Program-made: the position numbers and the translations under genes
The notes under the pieces: generated by a model
Database searches by the model: none
The model's input: the letters and a program-made list of their open reading frames with translations, nothing else
Told to the model about the DNA's origin: nothing
Part shown: piece by piece, positions 1-8,443 of the stretch
Layout: each line of letters opens with the position of its first letter
How positions within the stretch are numbered: the first letter of the stretch is position 1
Assembly: GCA_965216585.1 (NCBI GenBank)
Contig: CBDCGC010000002.1
Location: forward strand, 310,001-374,000
Reading direction: 5' to 3'
Source: CADEER01 sp965216585
Lineage (GTDB): Bacteria; Desulfobacterota; Binatia; HRBIN30; CADEER01
DNA: 64,000 nt

Positions 1-22
1 GCAAGGTCGCGGCGCCGAGCGT

Positions 23-895
23 TCAACCGATCGTCTTGCGCAGCTCGGACAAGATGGCCGCCGTGGCCGGCGATTTGTTCAGTGTGTAGAAGTGAATTCC
101 GGGTGCTCCGTGCTCGAGCAACTCGCGGCATTGGCGGCTGGCCCATTCGATGCCGATGCGTTCTTCGTCGCGATCCGACTTGGCTTCGTGCAAGGGACGG
201 CGCAACTCATCGGGGATCTTGGCGCCGCACATGCTGGTCATCCGCTCGATCTGATCGCGATCGGTGATCGGCATGATGCCTGGGACGATCGGCACCGCAA
301 TGCCGGCGTCGCGCGCGCGATCGACGAACGAACGATAGGCGCGGTTGTCGAAGAAGAGCTGGGTGATGATGACTTCGACGCCGGCGTCCACCTTCTTGTG
401 CAGGTTGGTCATGTCGCTGTCGAGGTCGGTCGATTCGGGGTGGCCCTCCGGATAGCCGGCGCCGGCGAGGCAAAAAGCCCGGTTCTGCTGGCGAATGAAT
501 GCCACCAGCTCGCTGGCGTAGCCGAATCCGTTGCGCGGACGAACGAACTCACTCTCGCCCTTCGGTGGGTCGCCGCGCAGCGGCAGGACGTTTTCGACGC
601 CACTCCCCTCGAGGCGATCGAGGATCGACGTGATTTCTTCGCGAGAGTGGCCGACGCAGGTCAGGTGGGCCATCGCCTCGATCGAAAACTCGCGTTTGAT
701 CCGGGTGACGATGTCGAGCGTTTTCTCGCGCGTCGAGCCGCCGGCGCCGTAGGTCACCGACACGAAGCTCGGCGACAAGCGACGTAGGTTGTCGAGTGCA
801 GCGAGCAGCGCCTTCTCGCCGGCAGGGGTTTTTGGCGGGAAGAACTCGAACGAAAAAACAGGTCGTTCTTCGCCAAAGAAAGTCGCGATTTTCAT
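23..895 (-). CDS. metF: 5,10-methylenetetrahydrofolate reductase
   Basis: Flavoenzyme that reduces methylene-tetrahydrofolate to 5-methyl-tetrahydrofolate for methionine synthesis in the cytoplasm. The 290-residue protein has the length of the bacterial catalytic barrel with no regulatory extension. Family motifs are visible: FSFEFFPPKT at residues 14-23 (with the catalytic-type Glu17), SVTYGAGGSTRE at 46-57 and LRGDPP at 106-111. It is the last gene of a minus-strand run that begins with the caspase-like gene near 4.6 kb, with only 34 bases between it and the gene upstream, so read-through transcription is likely. Identity is secure; the operon link is inferred from spacing. Confidence 0.95.
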   Translation of the reverse strand: MKIATFFGEERPVFSFEFFPPKTPAGEKALLAALDNLRRLSPSFVSVTYGAGGSTREKTLDIVTRIKREFSIEAMAHLTCVGHSREEITSILDRLEGSGVENVLPLRGDPPKGESEFVRPRNGFGYASELVAFIRQQNRAFCLAGAGYPEGHPESTDLDSDMTNLHKKVDAGVEVIITQLFFDNRAYRSFVDRARDAGIAVPIVPGIMPITDRDQIERMTSMCGAKIPDELRRPLHEAKSDRDEERIGIEWASRQCRELLEHGAPGIHFYTLNKSPATAAILSELRKTIG

Positions 896-929
896 GGTCG
901 TGGTCGTTTCGCGTGCGCGCCGCGCCGCT

Positions 930-1340
930 TCACCTCGAGGCCGCGCGCAAGCGCGCGGTCAGCGGGTGCGGCATGTGGCGGAAGAGCAGGTCGAGTGTGT
1001 ACTTGTCGGCCATGGCATCGGCGACGGTGCCGGCCATCCCCGGTGCCGGGTCGGCGCGGACGTCGCGAAAGTGCTGGCTGCCGATCTCGACACCGATGTA
1101 GGGGTTCTTGGCGTTGGTCTCGATGCGTTGCGCTGCGGCCGTGCCCAGTCGCACGTAGACGTCACCATAGAGAACGACATACCACACGGTCGACCAGCGT
1201 GTGCCGCCATCTTCGCCAATCGTCGAAAAACGCAGTGTCGAGCCATCTTCCCATTCCTCCGGCGTCCAACCGGCGTGCAGCGCGTTCGGCGCCAAGACGC
1301 AGCAGGCGAAGAGAACGGCGATGTGGGCAAGGCGTCGCAT
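930..1340 (-). CDS. small secreted protein, possible split-barrel (PNPOx-like) fold
   Basis: A 136-residue protein of unknown function. The reading frame is open further upstream, but the ATG at 1340 is chosen because it begins a good signal peptide (MRRLAHIAVLFACCVLAPNALHA), so the product is probably periplasmic. The mature part (WTPEEW..., TRWSTVWYVVLYGDVYVRLG, then a region of charged beta-strand-like sequence) resembles the DUF2255/deazaflavin-nitroreductase type of split beta-barrel seen in flavin- or F420-binding proteins. That fold call is by eye and weak; an exported member would be unusual. It lies between the outer-membrane barrel gene and metF in the same direction. Confidence 0.6.
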   Translation of the reverse strand: MRRLAHIAVLFACCVLAPNALHAGWTPEEWEDGSTLRFSTIGEDGGTRWSTVWYVVLYGDVYVRLGTAAAQRIETNAKNPYIGVEIGSQHFRDVRADPAPGMAGTVADAMADKYTLDLLFRHMPHPLTARLRAASR

Positions 1341-1356
1341 GGTCAGTCGGCTAAAC

Positions 1357-2640
1357 TCAAAAAGTATACTCGACTTGGAAGGTATATACGAGGTCGGCGC
1401 GCAGTCCCTGGCGGTTGAGTGGTAGCTGGAGGCTCGCCGCGGTGACGAGTTGGCCGAAGGGGTTGAGCTTGATGCCGAGCGCCGACTGGACCACGTCGTC
1501 GTTGTTACCGTCGCGCCGGTCGTCGTGGTAGCCGAGGAAGTCGACACCGAGGGTCAGCCAGTCGGTGGCGCGCGCGTCGGCGCCGACGATCCATTGAGCC
1601 TGGCTGACGTCGCGGCCGCTGCGAATCGAGTAGCCGAGATTGAGGTGGGGGGAGATGCGCCCGAAGGTACGCGAGGCGATCAGCCACGGTGTGAGCGTCG
1701 GGTCGCGAAAGCCGAGCAGGTCATCGCCGTTGCCGGTGGGGACGGTCAACACCGCGGCGGCGGCGAAGTCGGCCCATCGGGTGTTGGCGAACGCCCACTT
1801 GCCGCGCAGGTAGATGTCGCCGGTGCCGGATGCCGATTCGTCGAAGGAGTCTTCGGCGCAGCGAAAGGCCTGGCCGCAGATCGGGCCGCGGCCGTTGCTG
1901 ATGACACCCTCCTGGTCGGAGCCGAAGAAGGCGACGCCGTTTTCCTCGGGGTCGAGGATCATCGCGGTTGCGCGGCCGCGCATGCGGATGCGGTTGACGG
2001 CGATGGCGAGGCTGAGGTCGATGTCGTCGGTAACGCCGTAGGCGGCGCTGAGATAGAGCAGGTCGAGCTTGAAGCGCATGGCGAGATGCGTTTCGAGAAT
2101 GTCGTCGGCAAAGATGACCTGATCGCCGCTCGGCAGGGTGGCGAGGAATTCGGGGGAGAACGCCGGCTGGCGCGTGCGCAGATTGCCGAGGTCGTCGCCT
2201 TCGAGGGTATCGAAGGAGCTGTGGGTGTAGGAGAGGCCGATCGTCAGCACCCCCTTGCCGAGCGTCGTCGCGCGTTCGGCAAGGGTCGGCCCGAGGCTCT
2301 GCTTCGAGCGCACGAAGGTGTCGAGCTCGCTGTCCCAGGCGAAGCGAAAGGCGCCGGTGGCGGATGGAATCGGCGCTTGCGAACGAGCCGCCGCGAGCAC
2401 TGCCGGCAGGCCGCGAAAACGGCGTGCGAGGTCGGGTTCCTGGTTGGCGCGGGCGGCACCGGTCTGCAGGAACGTCGTGCCGAGGGAGCCGCCGAAGAGG
2501 TTGGGAATCACCCTTCGCAGATCCTCGGCCGAGGCCGGCGCGACGAATACGAGGGCAAGGCTCCAAATCGCGAGCTCGAGGAGGAGGGCAGTCGAGCGCC
2601 GGCGACGCGCACGGGCGTAGATGTCGCTCGATCGACTCAC
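1357..2640 (-). CDS. outer-membrane beta-barrel protein (transporter/MetA-like)
   Basis: A 427-residue protein with an N-terminal hydrophobic export signal (ALLLELAIWSLALVFVAPASA). Many alternating amphipathic strands fill the second half, and it ends in an aromatic strand finishing in Phe, the usual outer-membrane assembly signal. The strand pattern (DIDLSLAIAV, GTGDIYLRGKWAF, VLTVPTGNGDD) is like the MetA-pathway/transporter family of barrels found in many Gram-negatives. Translation starts at a GTG that overlaps the stop of the caspase-like gene by 4 bases (GTGA), so the two are translationally coupled. Function beyond an outer-membrane channel is unknown. Confidence 0.72.
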   Translation of the reverse strand: MSRSSDIYARARRRRSTALLLELAIWSLALVFVAPASAEDLRRVIPNLFGGSLGTTFLQTGAARANQEPDLARRFRGLPAVLAAARSQAPIPSATGAFRFAWDSELDTFVRSKQSLGPTLAERATTLGKGVLTIGLSYTHSSFDTLEGDDLGNLRTRQPAFSPEFLATLPSGDQVIFADDILETHLAMRFKLDLLYLSAAYGVTDDIDLSLAIAVNRIRMRGRATAMILDPEENGVAFFGSDQEGVISNGRGPICGQAFRCAEDSFDESASGTGDIYLRGKWAFANTRWADFAAAAVLTVPTGNGDDLLGFRDPTLTPWLIASRTFGRISPHLNLGYSIRSGRDVSQAQWIVGADARATDWLTLGVDFLGYHDDRRDGNNDDVVQSALGIKLNPFGQLVTAASLQLPLNRQGLRADLVYTFQVEYTF

Positions 2641-4598
2641 TTGGCTGGGCCGATCTTCAGAGCACCGTCGTGGAGGACGAGGATCTTGTTGAGGCGCACT
2701 TCGAGGCGAACCGGGCGGGCGGTCTTCTTGTCGTCGAAGCGGTCGCGGCGGGTGAACGAAACGACGAGATCGGAGCCTTCTTTGTCGACGGCGATGTCGC
2801 TGAGCTCGACGACCAGGTTGTCGGCGACGTCCATATAGGCCTGCAGTGCCGAGCGCTGGCGCTCGGAGAAGGCGACGTAGTGCGTGGCGACGCCGTCGAC
2901 GTTCTTGTCCTGCAGTGTCTGGCGTAGGCTCTCGAGAAACTCCGGTACCATCGCAGTCGGCGTTTGCGCGAGCTGCGGCGTCGTTGGCGGCGGGCTTGCA
3001 TCGACATCGACGCCGGTTTCGGCGCTGGCGACCTCGTCGGCGAAGGCGCTGGTGGCGAAGAATGGCAGCCAGGAGTCGGAACGGGAACGCCTGTCGTCGT
3101 CCGCTTGACCGGCCTGCGACGGACCGTGGAGGACACCTTCCGATTCGAGCAGCAGACGATAGGCGTCGACGTCGGTGTTGGTCTCGGTTTGGATCGATTC
3201 CCCTTCGGCGGCGGACACGTTGACCCGCAGGCGGCGCAGCATGCTCAAGACCAACTGCTTCTGCAGATTGAAGAAGGTGTCGAGATCCCCTTCGACGCTG
3301 TCCGATGCTTCGTTGACGCCGCTGCCGGCGTCGATGATGCGAGCGTCGATGCGCAGTGTCGTGCCGGTGACGTGAAACGAGCCGGTCAACAGGCGGGCGA
3401 CACCGAGCTCGCGCGCCGTGTAGAGCGAGTCGGCGCCGCGCACGCGTGTGGTGTGGTCGATGAGCTCGGGCGAGAAGACCCGCAGGGCGTTGACTTTGGA
3501 AAGCTCGGTGTCAAAGGCGACGCGCAATGCCTTGCTGATCCAGTCGAACTCTCGATTCGAACGCAGATTTTCGAATTCGAGAACCGCGATCGAGTTCACC
3601 GGATCGGCGAGCTCGGGCGCTGGCGCATTCGAGTTGGCGACGACGGTAGCGCGTGGCGCCGGTGCGCGCGCCGGCGCGGCGATCTCCTCGCCCGTCGCAA
3701 CGACGTTGGTCGAGACCAGCACGAGATCGGTTCCCTCCGTCTTGTGGTAGGGGTGTTGCTGTCCGCCAGTCAGTTTCGGTACGCGCTTGGCGACGTAGCC
3801 GAAGAGCTCGGAAACGGAGAGGGCGCCGTCGCCGTCGCTGTCCGCCTTGCCGGCCAAACCTTCGAGGATCGAGAAGGTGAAAGCCCCGTGCTCGAGATCG
3901 CGGTTTTCTTTGGACTCTTCGCCGGGGCGCGATGCGGCGAGGAGGAAGAATCCCTCGCCGGCACTGATCTGGCCCGCGACCTCGTCGGCGGAGACGACCT
4001 GCTCGCCACCGCTGGCACCCAGCGCGCCAGCATGGCAGGTGTCGAGCATGACCACCGTCGCCCGCACGTTGCGCCTGACGATGCGCAACATTTCGTCGAA
4101 ATCGGACATCCGCAGACCTTCGGTCAACAGATTGGCCGAAGTCGCCGTGTAGGGCAGGAAGTAGTAGCTGCCGCTCGATAGGTCGCGCACGCCGTGGCCG
4201 GCGAAGAACAGGGCCGCGACGTCGTCGGGCCCGGCGTCGCCGAGAAACGTCGACAGCCCGTCGAGCAGCGACTCGCGCGTCACTTCCTCGTTGGTCAGGA
4301 CGAGCGTGCGCACCTCGCGGTATCCACCACCGGCGGCGGCACTGCGCAAAGCGCGTGCGATTTCGTTGGCGTCGCGGTCGGCGAAGTCGAGCCTCAGGGT
4401 TGGATCTCGATAGCGGCTGACGCCGACGGCGAGCAGCCACAGGGTCGATTTGGCCCCTGGCGCCGAATCGACCAGACGCGCGCGCACCACGGGCGCAGGG
4501 CGATCTTCGAACACCGCGGGGTCGTAGATCGCCCAGGTGATGATTGCGCTGCCCACCAGGCACGCGGCTGCCAGCGTTAGTCGTGCTCCCAAGCTCAT
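2637..4598 (-). CDS. caspase-family protease fused to TolB/FlgO-like and C-terminal accessory domains
   Basis: A 653-residue protein. An N-terminal signal anchor (residues 5-24) is followed by a peptidase C14 caspase-like domain (about 50-300) with the catalytic pair visible: His135 in FFAGHGV and Cys188 in MLDTCHAG. An EF-hand-like loop (DSDGDGALSVSEL, 253-265) lies inside or just after it. After a Pro/Ala linker comes a domain beginning NSIAVLEFENL (335-345) that resembles the TolB/FlgO/CsgG-like fold, predicted to sit at the envelope. The C-terminus (about 550-653) looks like a SnoaL-type cone. It is coupled to the barrel gene downstream and probably starts the operon; a promoter is called at 4664-4672. 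The orthocaspase fold is clear, but the target is unknown. Confidence 0.85.
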   Translation of the reverse strand: MSLGARLTLAAACLVGSAIITWAIYDPAVFEDRPAPVVRARLVDSAPGAKSTLWLLAVGVSRYRDPTLRLDFADRDANEIARALRSAAAGGGYREVRTLVLTNEEVTRESLLDGLSTFLGDAGPDDVAALFFAGHGVRDLSSGSYYFLPYTATSANLLTEGLRMSDFDEMLRIVRRNVRATVVMLDTCHAGALGASGGEQVVSADEVAGQISAGEGFFLLAASRPGEESKENRDLEHGAFTFSILEGLAGKADSDGDGALSVSELFGYVAKRVPKLTGGQQHPYHKTEGTDLVLVSTNVVATGEEIAAPARAPAPRATVVANSNAPAPELADPVNSIAVLEFENLRSNREFDWISKALRVAFDTELSKVNALRVFSPELIDHTTRVRGADSLYTARELGVARLLTGSFHVTGTTLRIDARIIDAGSGVNEASDSVEGDLDTFFNLQKQLVLSMLRRLRVNVSAAEGESIQTETNTDVDAYRLLLESEGVLHGPSQAGQADDDRRSRSDSWLPFFATSAFADEVASAETGVDVDASPPPTTPQLAQTPTAMVPEFLESLRQTLQDKNVDGVATHYVAFSERQRSALQAYMDVADNLVVELSDIAVDKEGSDLVVSFTRRDRFDDKKTARPVRLEVRLNKILVLHDGALKIGPAK

Positions 4599-4663
4599 GG
4601 CCGGCTCGTCTTCCTCACCTACGCGGGTGACTGGAATCGATCAATGGTAAAGTTACACAGAGC

Positions 4664-4672
4664 ATTATAACA
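4664..4672 (-). promoter_or_regulatory. extended -10 promoter for the caspase operon
   Basis: In the AT-richer gap between the divergent caspase and sigma-factor genes, the minus strand reads TGTTATAAT, a perfect sigma-70 -10 hexamer preceded by the TGn extension. No good -35 hexamer is seen, which is usual for extended -10 promoters. Transcription would start near 4657, about 60 bases before the caspase-like start codon. Prediction only. Confidence 0.45.
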
Positions 4673-4833
4673 GCGTTTGCACGACTGCTTCTTGCGTGCC
4701 TTGATCGCATTTTCAGGAGTGGAAAAATTTCTGCGGGACGTGCAATAAAGCGGGGGTCCGGTGCATCCAATGCCTATGAACGCGATGACTGCGCGATGTT
4801 TCATGCGGGCAGGATTCCGGGCTGGAGGGGACC

Positions 4834-5796
4834 GTGGAGTCGCTGAGCGATGCACAGGAGGCGATCAGCCTCATCCGCCGGTGCTTGTCCGGCGAGCGCG
4901 ACGCTGCGATCACTTTTCAGGAGCGCTACGGCGAGCTGATCTACGGTTATCCGGTGCGCGTCTACCGTGTGCCGCCCGACGAAGCGGGGGACTTTTATGT
5001 CTTTGCGTTCGAGCACGGTCGGATTTTTCGCCGCGTTCGAACCTTCGAGGGCAGGGCACCGTTCCGCGCCTATTTGCTCGGATTCGTGCTCGACGATCTC
5101 GTGTTGGAGTGGAAACGCGGGCAGCGCGAGATCGAGACAGTTTCTTTGGAGAGTATCGGCGAGCTGCCCGATCCGGGAGCAGGTGAGGACGCCGAACGGG
5201 AAGGTACGGGAACCATGGATTTCGATCGATCGGCAATGAGAGATTTGTTGGCAGATCTTTCGCCACCAAAAGCGGTGGTCATGAAGTTGTTGTACGTGGA
5301 GGATCACGAGTTCGATCCGGCCGAGGTGCGCTACCTGGCCAAAGTCTCGGGCAACGCCATTCCCGAGGTCCTCGACCGCATCGAGTCGCTGCGGGCGACG
5401 GTGCGCGAACGCGAGGCGGGCTTGAAGAAGATGGAAGATGCGCTCGATGCCGTGCAGGCGTGGATCCAGCTCTACGAGCGTCGCATCCAGCGCATCAACG
5501 AGGATCTCGCCGCCCTGCCGCCGACCAACGCATCGTCGGAAAAGCTGCGCGAGGAGCGTTCGCAGTTGGAGCGCAAGATCGAACGCCGCCGAGCCCAGCG
5601 CACCAAGCTGCTGGCTCAGGCGCAACGCCGCAAGGTGACGGCACCCTACAAGGACATCGCCGCGTTACTCAATACCAGCATCGGCAACATCGGCTCGCAG
5701 ATCGCCCGACTGCGGCGCGAGCTCATGACCAAGGTGAAGAGCGTTTCCGGATCGCACGCCGGTGAAACGCAAGATTCGCTCGGGGCGGGTTCCTGA
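4834..5796 (+). CDS. sigma-70-family sigma factor with long coiled-coil insertion
   Basis: A 320-residue protein starting at a GTG preceded by a GGAGGGG ribosome site about 5 bases away. Residues about 10-100 resemble sigma region 2 (an acidic helical segment, then AYLLGFVLDDLVLEWKRG). A region-4-like beginning (LLADLSPPKAVVMKLLYVED, 138-157) is followed by a strongly charged coiled coil of about 85 residues (180-265). Only then comes a plausible recognition helix-turn-helix (YKDIAALLNTSIGNIGSQIARLRRELM, quoted in part; 272-298). Ordinary ECF factors are about 180-200 residues and lack the insertion. It is followed after 23 bases by an anti-sigma-type gene, which supports the call. Confidence 0.75.
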   Translation: MESLSDAQEAISLIRRCLSGERDAAITFQERYGELIYGYPVRVYRVPPDEAGDFYVFAFEHGRIFRRVRTFEGRAPFRAYLLGFVLDDLVLEWKRGQREIETVSLESIGELPDPGAGEDAEREGTGTMDFDRSAMRDLLADLSPPKAVVMKLLYVEDHEFDPAEVRYLAKVSGNAIPEVLDRIESLRATVREREAGLKKMEDALDAVQAWIQLYERRIQRINEDLAALPPTNASSEKLREERSQLERKIERRRAQRTKLLAQAQRRKVTAPYKDIAALLNTSIGNIGSQIARLRRELMTKVKSVSGSHAGETQDSLGAGS

Positions 5797-5819
5797 GCGT
5801 CCGAGAAGGGAGAAAGGCC

Positions 5820-6617
5820 ATGCAAGGCACGTCGAGTGTTGGGTTGGGCGGTTGCCCCGATTTCGAAGATCTCTCCTGTTATGTTGATGATGAGCTCGAC
5901 GCGATTCGTCTCGGCCAGGTGCGCGATCACGTGCGCTCGTGCCAGCGCTGTGCCGGCCTGACGGCGCGCCTGCACGACGGCTTCGAGGACGGTGTGTCGG
6001 TTGGTGGCGACGGTGCGACCTCCGGATCGAGCTGCACCGGCGAAGAGGATTTGATCGTCTACTTGATGGGCGAGTTGGGCTCCGTCGAGTCGGCGTCGAC
6101 GGAAGCGCATCTGTCGGGTTGCGATGCGTGTGTGTATCGATTGTCGCTGCTGCGCAAGCGCCTCAGGGTCGAAGCCAATGTCGAACGGGCCGTGCCTTCG
6201 GCTGTGCGGCAGCGCGTCAGCGATCTCATCGCCAGCGGCACGCCGGCAGAGGCCGGAGGTTTCGCGGCGCCAGCGCCGACCTGGCTGCATCGCATCCGCG
6301 ACTCGCTCGATCGCGCCCTGCGGCTACCCGTGCTGGTGCCGGCAGCGGTTGCCGCCGGTGCTCTGATGGTGATCGGCGTGCAGACGCAGGACGCCGGCTC
6401 GGGCAGCTCGGGAGTTCGCGCCGTGCAACAGGTTTCCGTGTTGCGGGTGACGGACGGCAGAGCTTTGGTGCGCCAATCGCCGCGGGCGAACGGTGCCGTC
6501 GTCGGCGAAGTGCGCCGCGGCGACGAGATCGAGGTTGCGGGTGAGGAGCGGGATTGGTACCGAGTGTTGCTGGCCGGCGGCGTGATGGGCTGGGTGGAGC
6601 GCGAAGCTTTCGAGTGA
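5820..6617 (+). CDS. membrane anti-sigma factor with two zinc fingers and SH3 domain
   Basis: A 265-residue protein. It carries two tandem ZAS-type zinc-binding modules, HVRSCQRC (His37, Cys41, Cys44) and HLSGCDAC (His97, Cys101, Cys104), each with an upstream cysteine. One transmembrane helix follows (about 170-187, LPVLVPAAVAAGALMVIGV). The C-terminal bacterial SH3 domain (about 204-265, ending GVMGWVEREAFE) would be outside the inner membrane. The layout suggests that a cell-wall or periplasmic cue is sensed by the SH3 domain and passed to the cytoplasmic zinc fingers that hold the adjacent sigma factor. It sits 23 bases after the sigma gene. Domain calls are by motif; partnership is inferred from adjacency. 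Confidence 0.82.
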   Translation: MQGTSSVGLGGCPDFEDLSCYVDDELDAIRLGQVRDHVRSCQRCAGLTARLHDGFEDGVSVGGDGATSGSSCTGEEDLIVYLMGELGSVESASTEAHLSGCDACVYRLSLLRKRLRVEANVERAVPSAVRQRVSDLIASGTPAEAGGFAAPAPTWLHRIRDSLDRALRLPVLVPAAVAAGALMVIGVQTQDAGSGSSGVRAVQQVSVLRVTDGRALVRQSPRANGAVVGEVRRGDEIEVAGEERDWYRVLLAGGVMGWVEREAFE

Positions 6618-6620
6618 GCT

Positions 6621-8231
6621 GTGGCATGTAGGAGCCGAACGACTGGAGTCCGCAACGGGTGTATCCGGCTCCTATTCCTGACCATCGTCTGCCTCGGCGT
6701 CGTCGTTCAGAGCAACGCCCAGTCTCGCTTGCGGTGTGGCGACTCGATCGTCGGCACCATGCGCGGTGGCGAGGATACGCACGCTCTGCGCATCCCCGCC
6801 AGTGCGATGGTCTTCCTCCAGGCCACCCCTTTGGGAGACGACATCGAGGCCGTGCGCATACGGGTTGCGGGCGATGGCGTCGACGTCGACACGTGTCGCG
6901 GCGTCGCCTTTTTTGAATCGCGCGGTGGCGAGCTGGAGGTCACCATCGACTCCTGTTTCGGTGGCCGCGGCGACTACGTTCTCAACGCTCAGGTCGTTTC
7001 CGAGAGCTCGGCCCACTGCGGCTTCGAGTTGGAGTGCGGCGCGACGCCGGACGGTCTCGGTCTGCGCCAGCTCGGCGAGGTCGACGCCTTTCGCTTCGAC
7101 GGTGTGCCGGGCGAGTCGGTCGAGCTGCGCATCAACGATCTCGATCGACGCAGCGATGCATACCTCGTGCGCGTCTACGACCCGGCCGGCGATGAGTTGT
7201 TGCGCGTCTGCCGCGATCGCGTGGTGGTGGCGACGGAGTCGGGAGGGACGCATACGGCGGTGGTCAGCTCCTGCGGCACGCTCGAGCTCGGCGACTACCG
7301 CATCGAACGCCTCGAGCGCTCTTGCCCATCCGGGCCCACCGTTACTTCGATGGCGTTCCTGCCTGCCGACCGATCTTTCGTCGAGCCGGTCGACTTCGAC
7401 GCCGCCGGCCGAGCGGTCTACCGCACCAGCGGTCGCGGTACGCTGATCGTCGAAGGACGTGTCGGCACTTCGGCGCGTGGTATCGGTGATACGGCCTTTT
7501 CGCCGGGCCGATTGCCGGCGTTTCAGGCCATCGTCTCGCGGCCGCTGGGCGATGGCAGCGAAGCGGTTTGTGACCGCGACGCGATGCCGCCGGGCGGTGT
7601 GCCCGCCTCGCTTCCCTTCGCCTTTCGCAGCGATCGCGCCGCCATCGCGCGCGTCAATGATCTGGGTTGCCGTATCAACGACGGCACGGGGGTGCCGCGT
7701 GGCCGTCGCGATTCGCTCAACTCCTGTGTCCGGGATTCCGCCGACTTCGTCGATCCAAGCAGCGCAATTCAGTTCTGCGCCGATTTCACCAGCGTCGAGC
7801 TCCTCCCCGAGGGCGATACGATACTGGCTGCCCGCTTGCGCGACCTCGACGGCAACCTCGGCGCCACCCGTGAGATCGTCCTGCGCGTACCGATCTCGGA
7901 AGTGACACCGACGCCGACGCCGATTCCGGTGACGCCGAGCTCGACACCGCTGGCGACCTCGACGACCGGCGTGACGCGGACGCCGACGCGGCGGCCGACG
8001 ATTCCGATCACCCGCTCGCCCGGACCCTGCGGGTGCGACTGTGATCTGAGTGGCGACGTGCAGATCACCGACCTGATTCGTTGTATCGCCGTCGCTCTCG
8101 GACGACGCGAGCTGGCGATTTGTCCACTCGGTGACAGCGACGGAGATCTGGCGGTGTCGGTCGGAGAGTTGATCCAGGGAGTGTTCAACGCTCTCGAAGG
8201 CTGTCCGCCGACTCTGCCCAACGGTCCGTAG
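6621..8231 (+). CDS. secreted protein with dockerin-like Ca-binding C-terminus
   Basis: A 536-residue protein with an N-terminal signal peptide (CIRLLFLTIVCLGVVVQSNAQ). The body contains paired cysteines and two pre-peptidase-like beta domains (for example DAFRFDGVPGESVELRI), with no catalytic motif seen. A Thr/Pro linker (about residues 430-470) leads to a C-terminal module with two EF-hand-like loops, DLSGDVQITDLI and DSDGDLAVSVGEL, flanked by cysteines. Such dockerin-like tails recur in secreted proteins of these lineages and may act as attachment or sorting tags. It starts with GTG 3 bases after the anti-sigma stop, so it may belong to that sigma factor's own operon. Its TAG stop lies at the edge of the tandem repeat. 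Confidence 0.75.
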   Translation: MACRSRTTGVRNGCIRLLFLTIVCLGVVVQSNAQSRLRCGDSIVGTMRGGEDTHALRIPASAMVFLQATPLGDDIEAVRIRVAGDGVDVDTCRGVAFFESRGGELEVTIDSCFGGRGDYVLNAQVVSESSAHCGFELECGATPDGLGLRQLGEVDAFRFDGVPGESVELRINDLDRRSDAYLVRVYDPAGDELLRVCRDRVVVATESGGTHTAVVSSCGTLELGDYRIERLERSCPSGPTVTSMAFLPADRSFVEPVDFDAAGRAVYRTSGRGTLIVEGRVGTSARGIGDTAFSPGRLPAFQAIVSRPLGDGSEAVCDRDAMPPGGVPASLPFAFRSDRAAIARVNDLGCRINDGTGVPRGRRDSLNSCVRDSADFVDPSSAIQFCADFTSVELLPEGDTILAARLRDLDGNLGATREIVLRVPISEVTPTPTPIPVTPSSTPLATSTTGVTRTPTRRPTIPITRSPGPCGCDCDLSGDVQITDLIRCIAVALGRRELAICPLGDSDGDLAVSVGELIQGVFNALEGCPPTLPNGP

Positions 8232-8340
8232 GACCGGGATTTGAGGATCCATAAGGACCGGGATTTGACGATCCGTAGGACTGGGATCTGAAGGTCCGTA
8301 AGAACCGGGATTTGACGGTGCGTAGGACCGGACCTGATGG
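8231..8340. repeat. 23-24 bp tandem repeat, four copies plus a partial
   Basis: Copies begin at 8231, 8255, 8278 and 8302, with a degenerate fifth at 8325. The consensus starts GGACCGGGATTTGA and continues with GGTCCGTA-like sequence; units alternate between 24 and 23 bases. A further half copy (GGTCCGTAG) forms the end and stop codon of the upstream gene. The array fills the gap before the RlmD-like gene. Units are imperfect and have no spacers, so this is a minisatellite, not a CRISPR. Confidence 0.9.
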
Positions 8341-8443
8341 CCCCGCAGGACCGGCAGTGCTTGCGGCATCCTCGCCGACCGGGCACTTCAAGGGCGTGGG
8401 CAAGGCAGGCGGGAAGAGCGACCGGTACAAGGAGGGCGGTGGT

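Noticed and set aside
8231..8340. CRISPR array
   Set aside because: Units abut without spacers, are imperfect, and no cas genes are near.
6672..8369. A 565-codon minus-strand open frame opposite the dockerin-like gene, ending in a repetitive peptide
   Set aside because: The repetitive peptide comes only from the DNA tandem repeat; the plus strand has a signal peptide and calcium-loop motifs.
8312..8443. N-terminal extension of the RlmD-like protein
   Set aside because: The extension is encoded partly by the tandem repeat and has no conserved residues; a strong AAGGAGG precedes the GTG at 8444.
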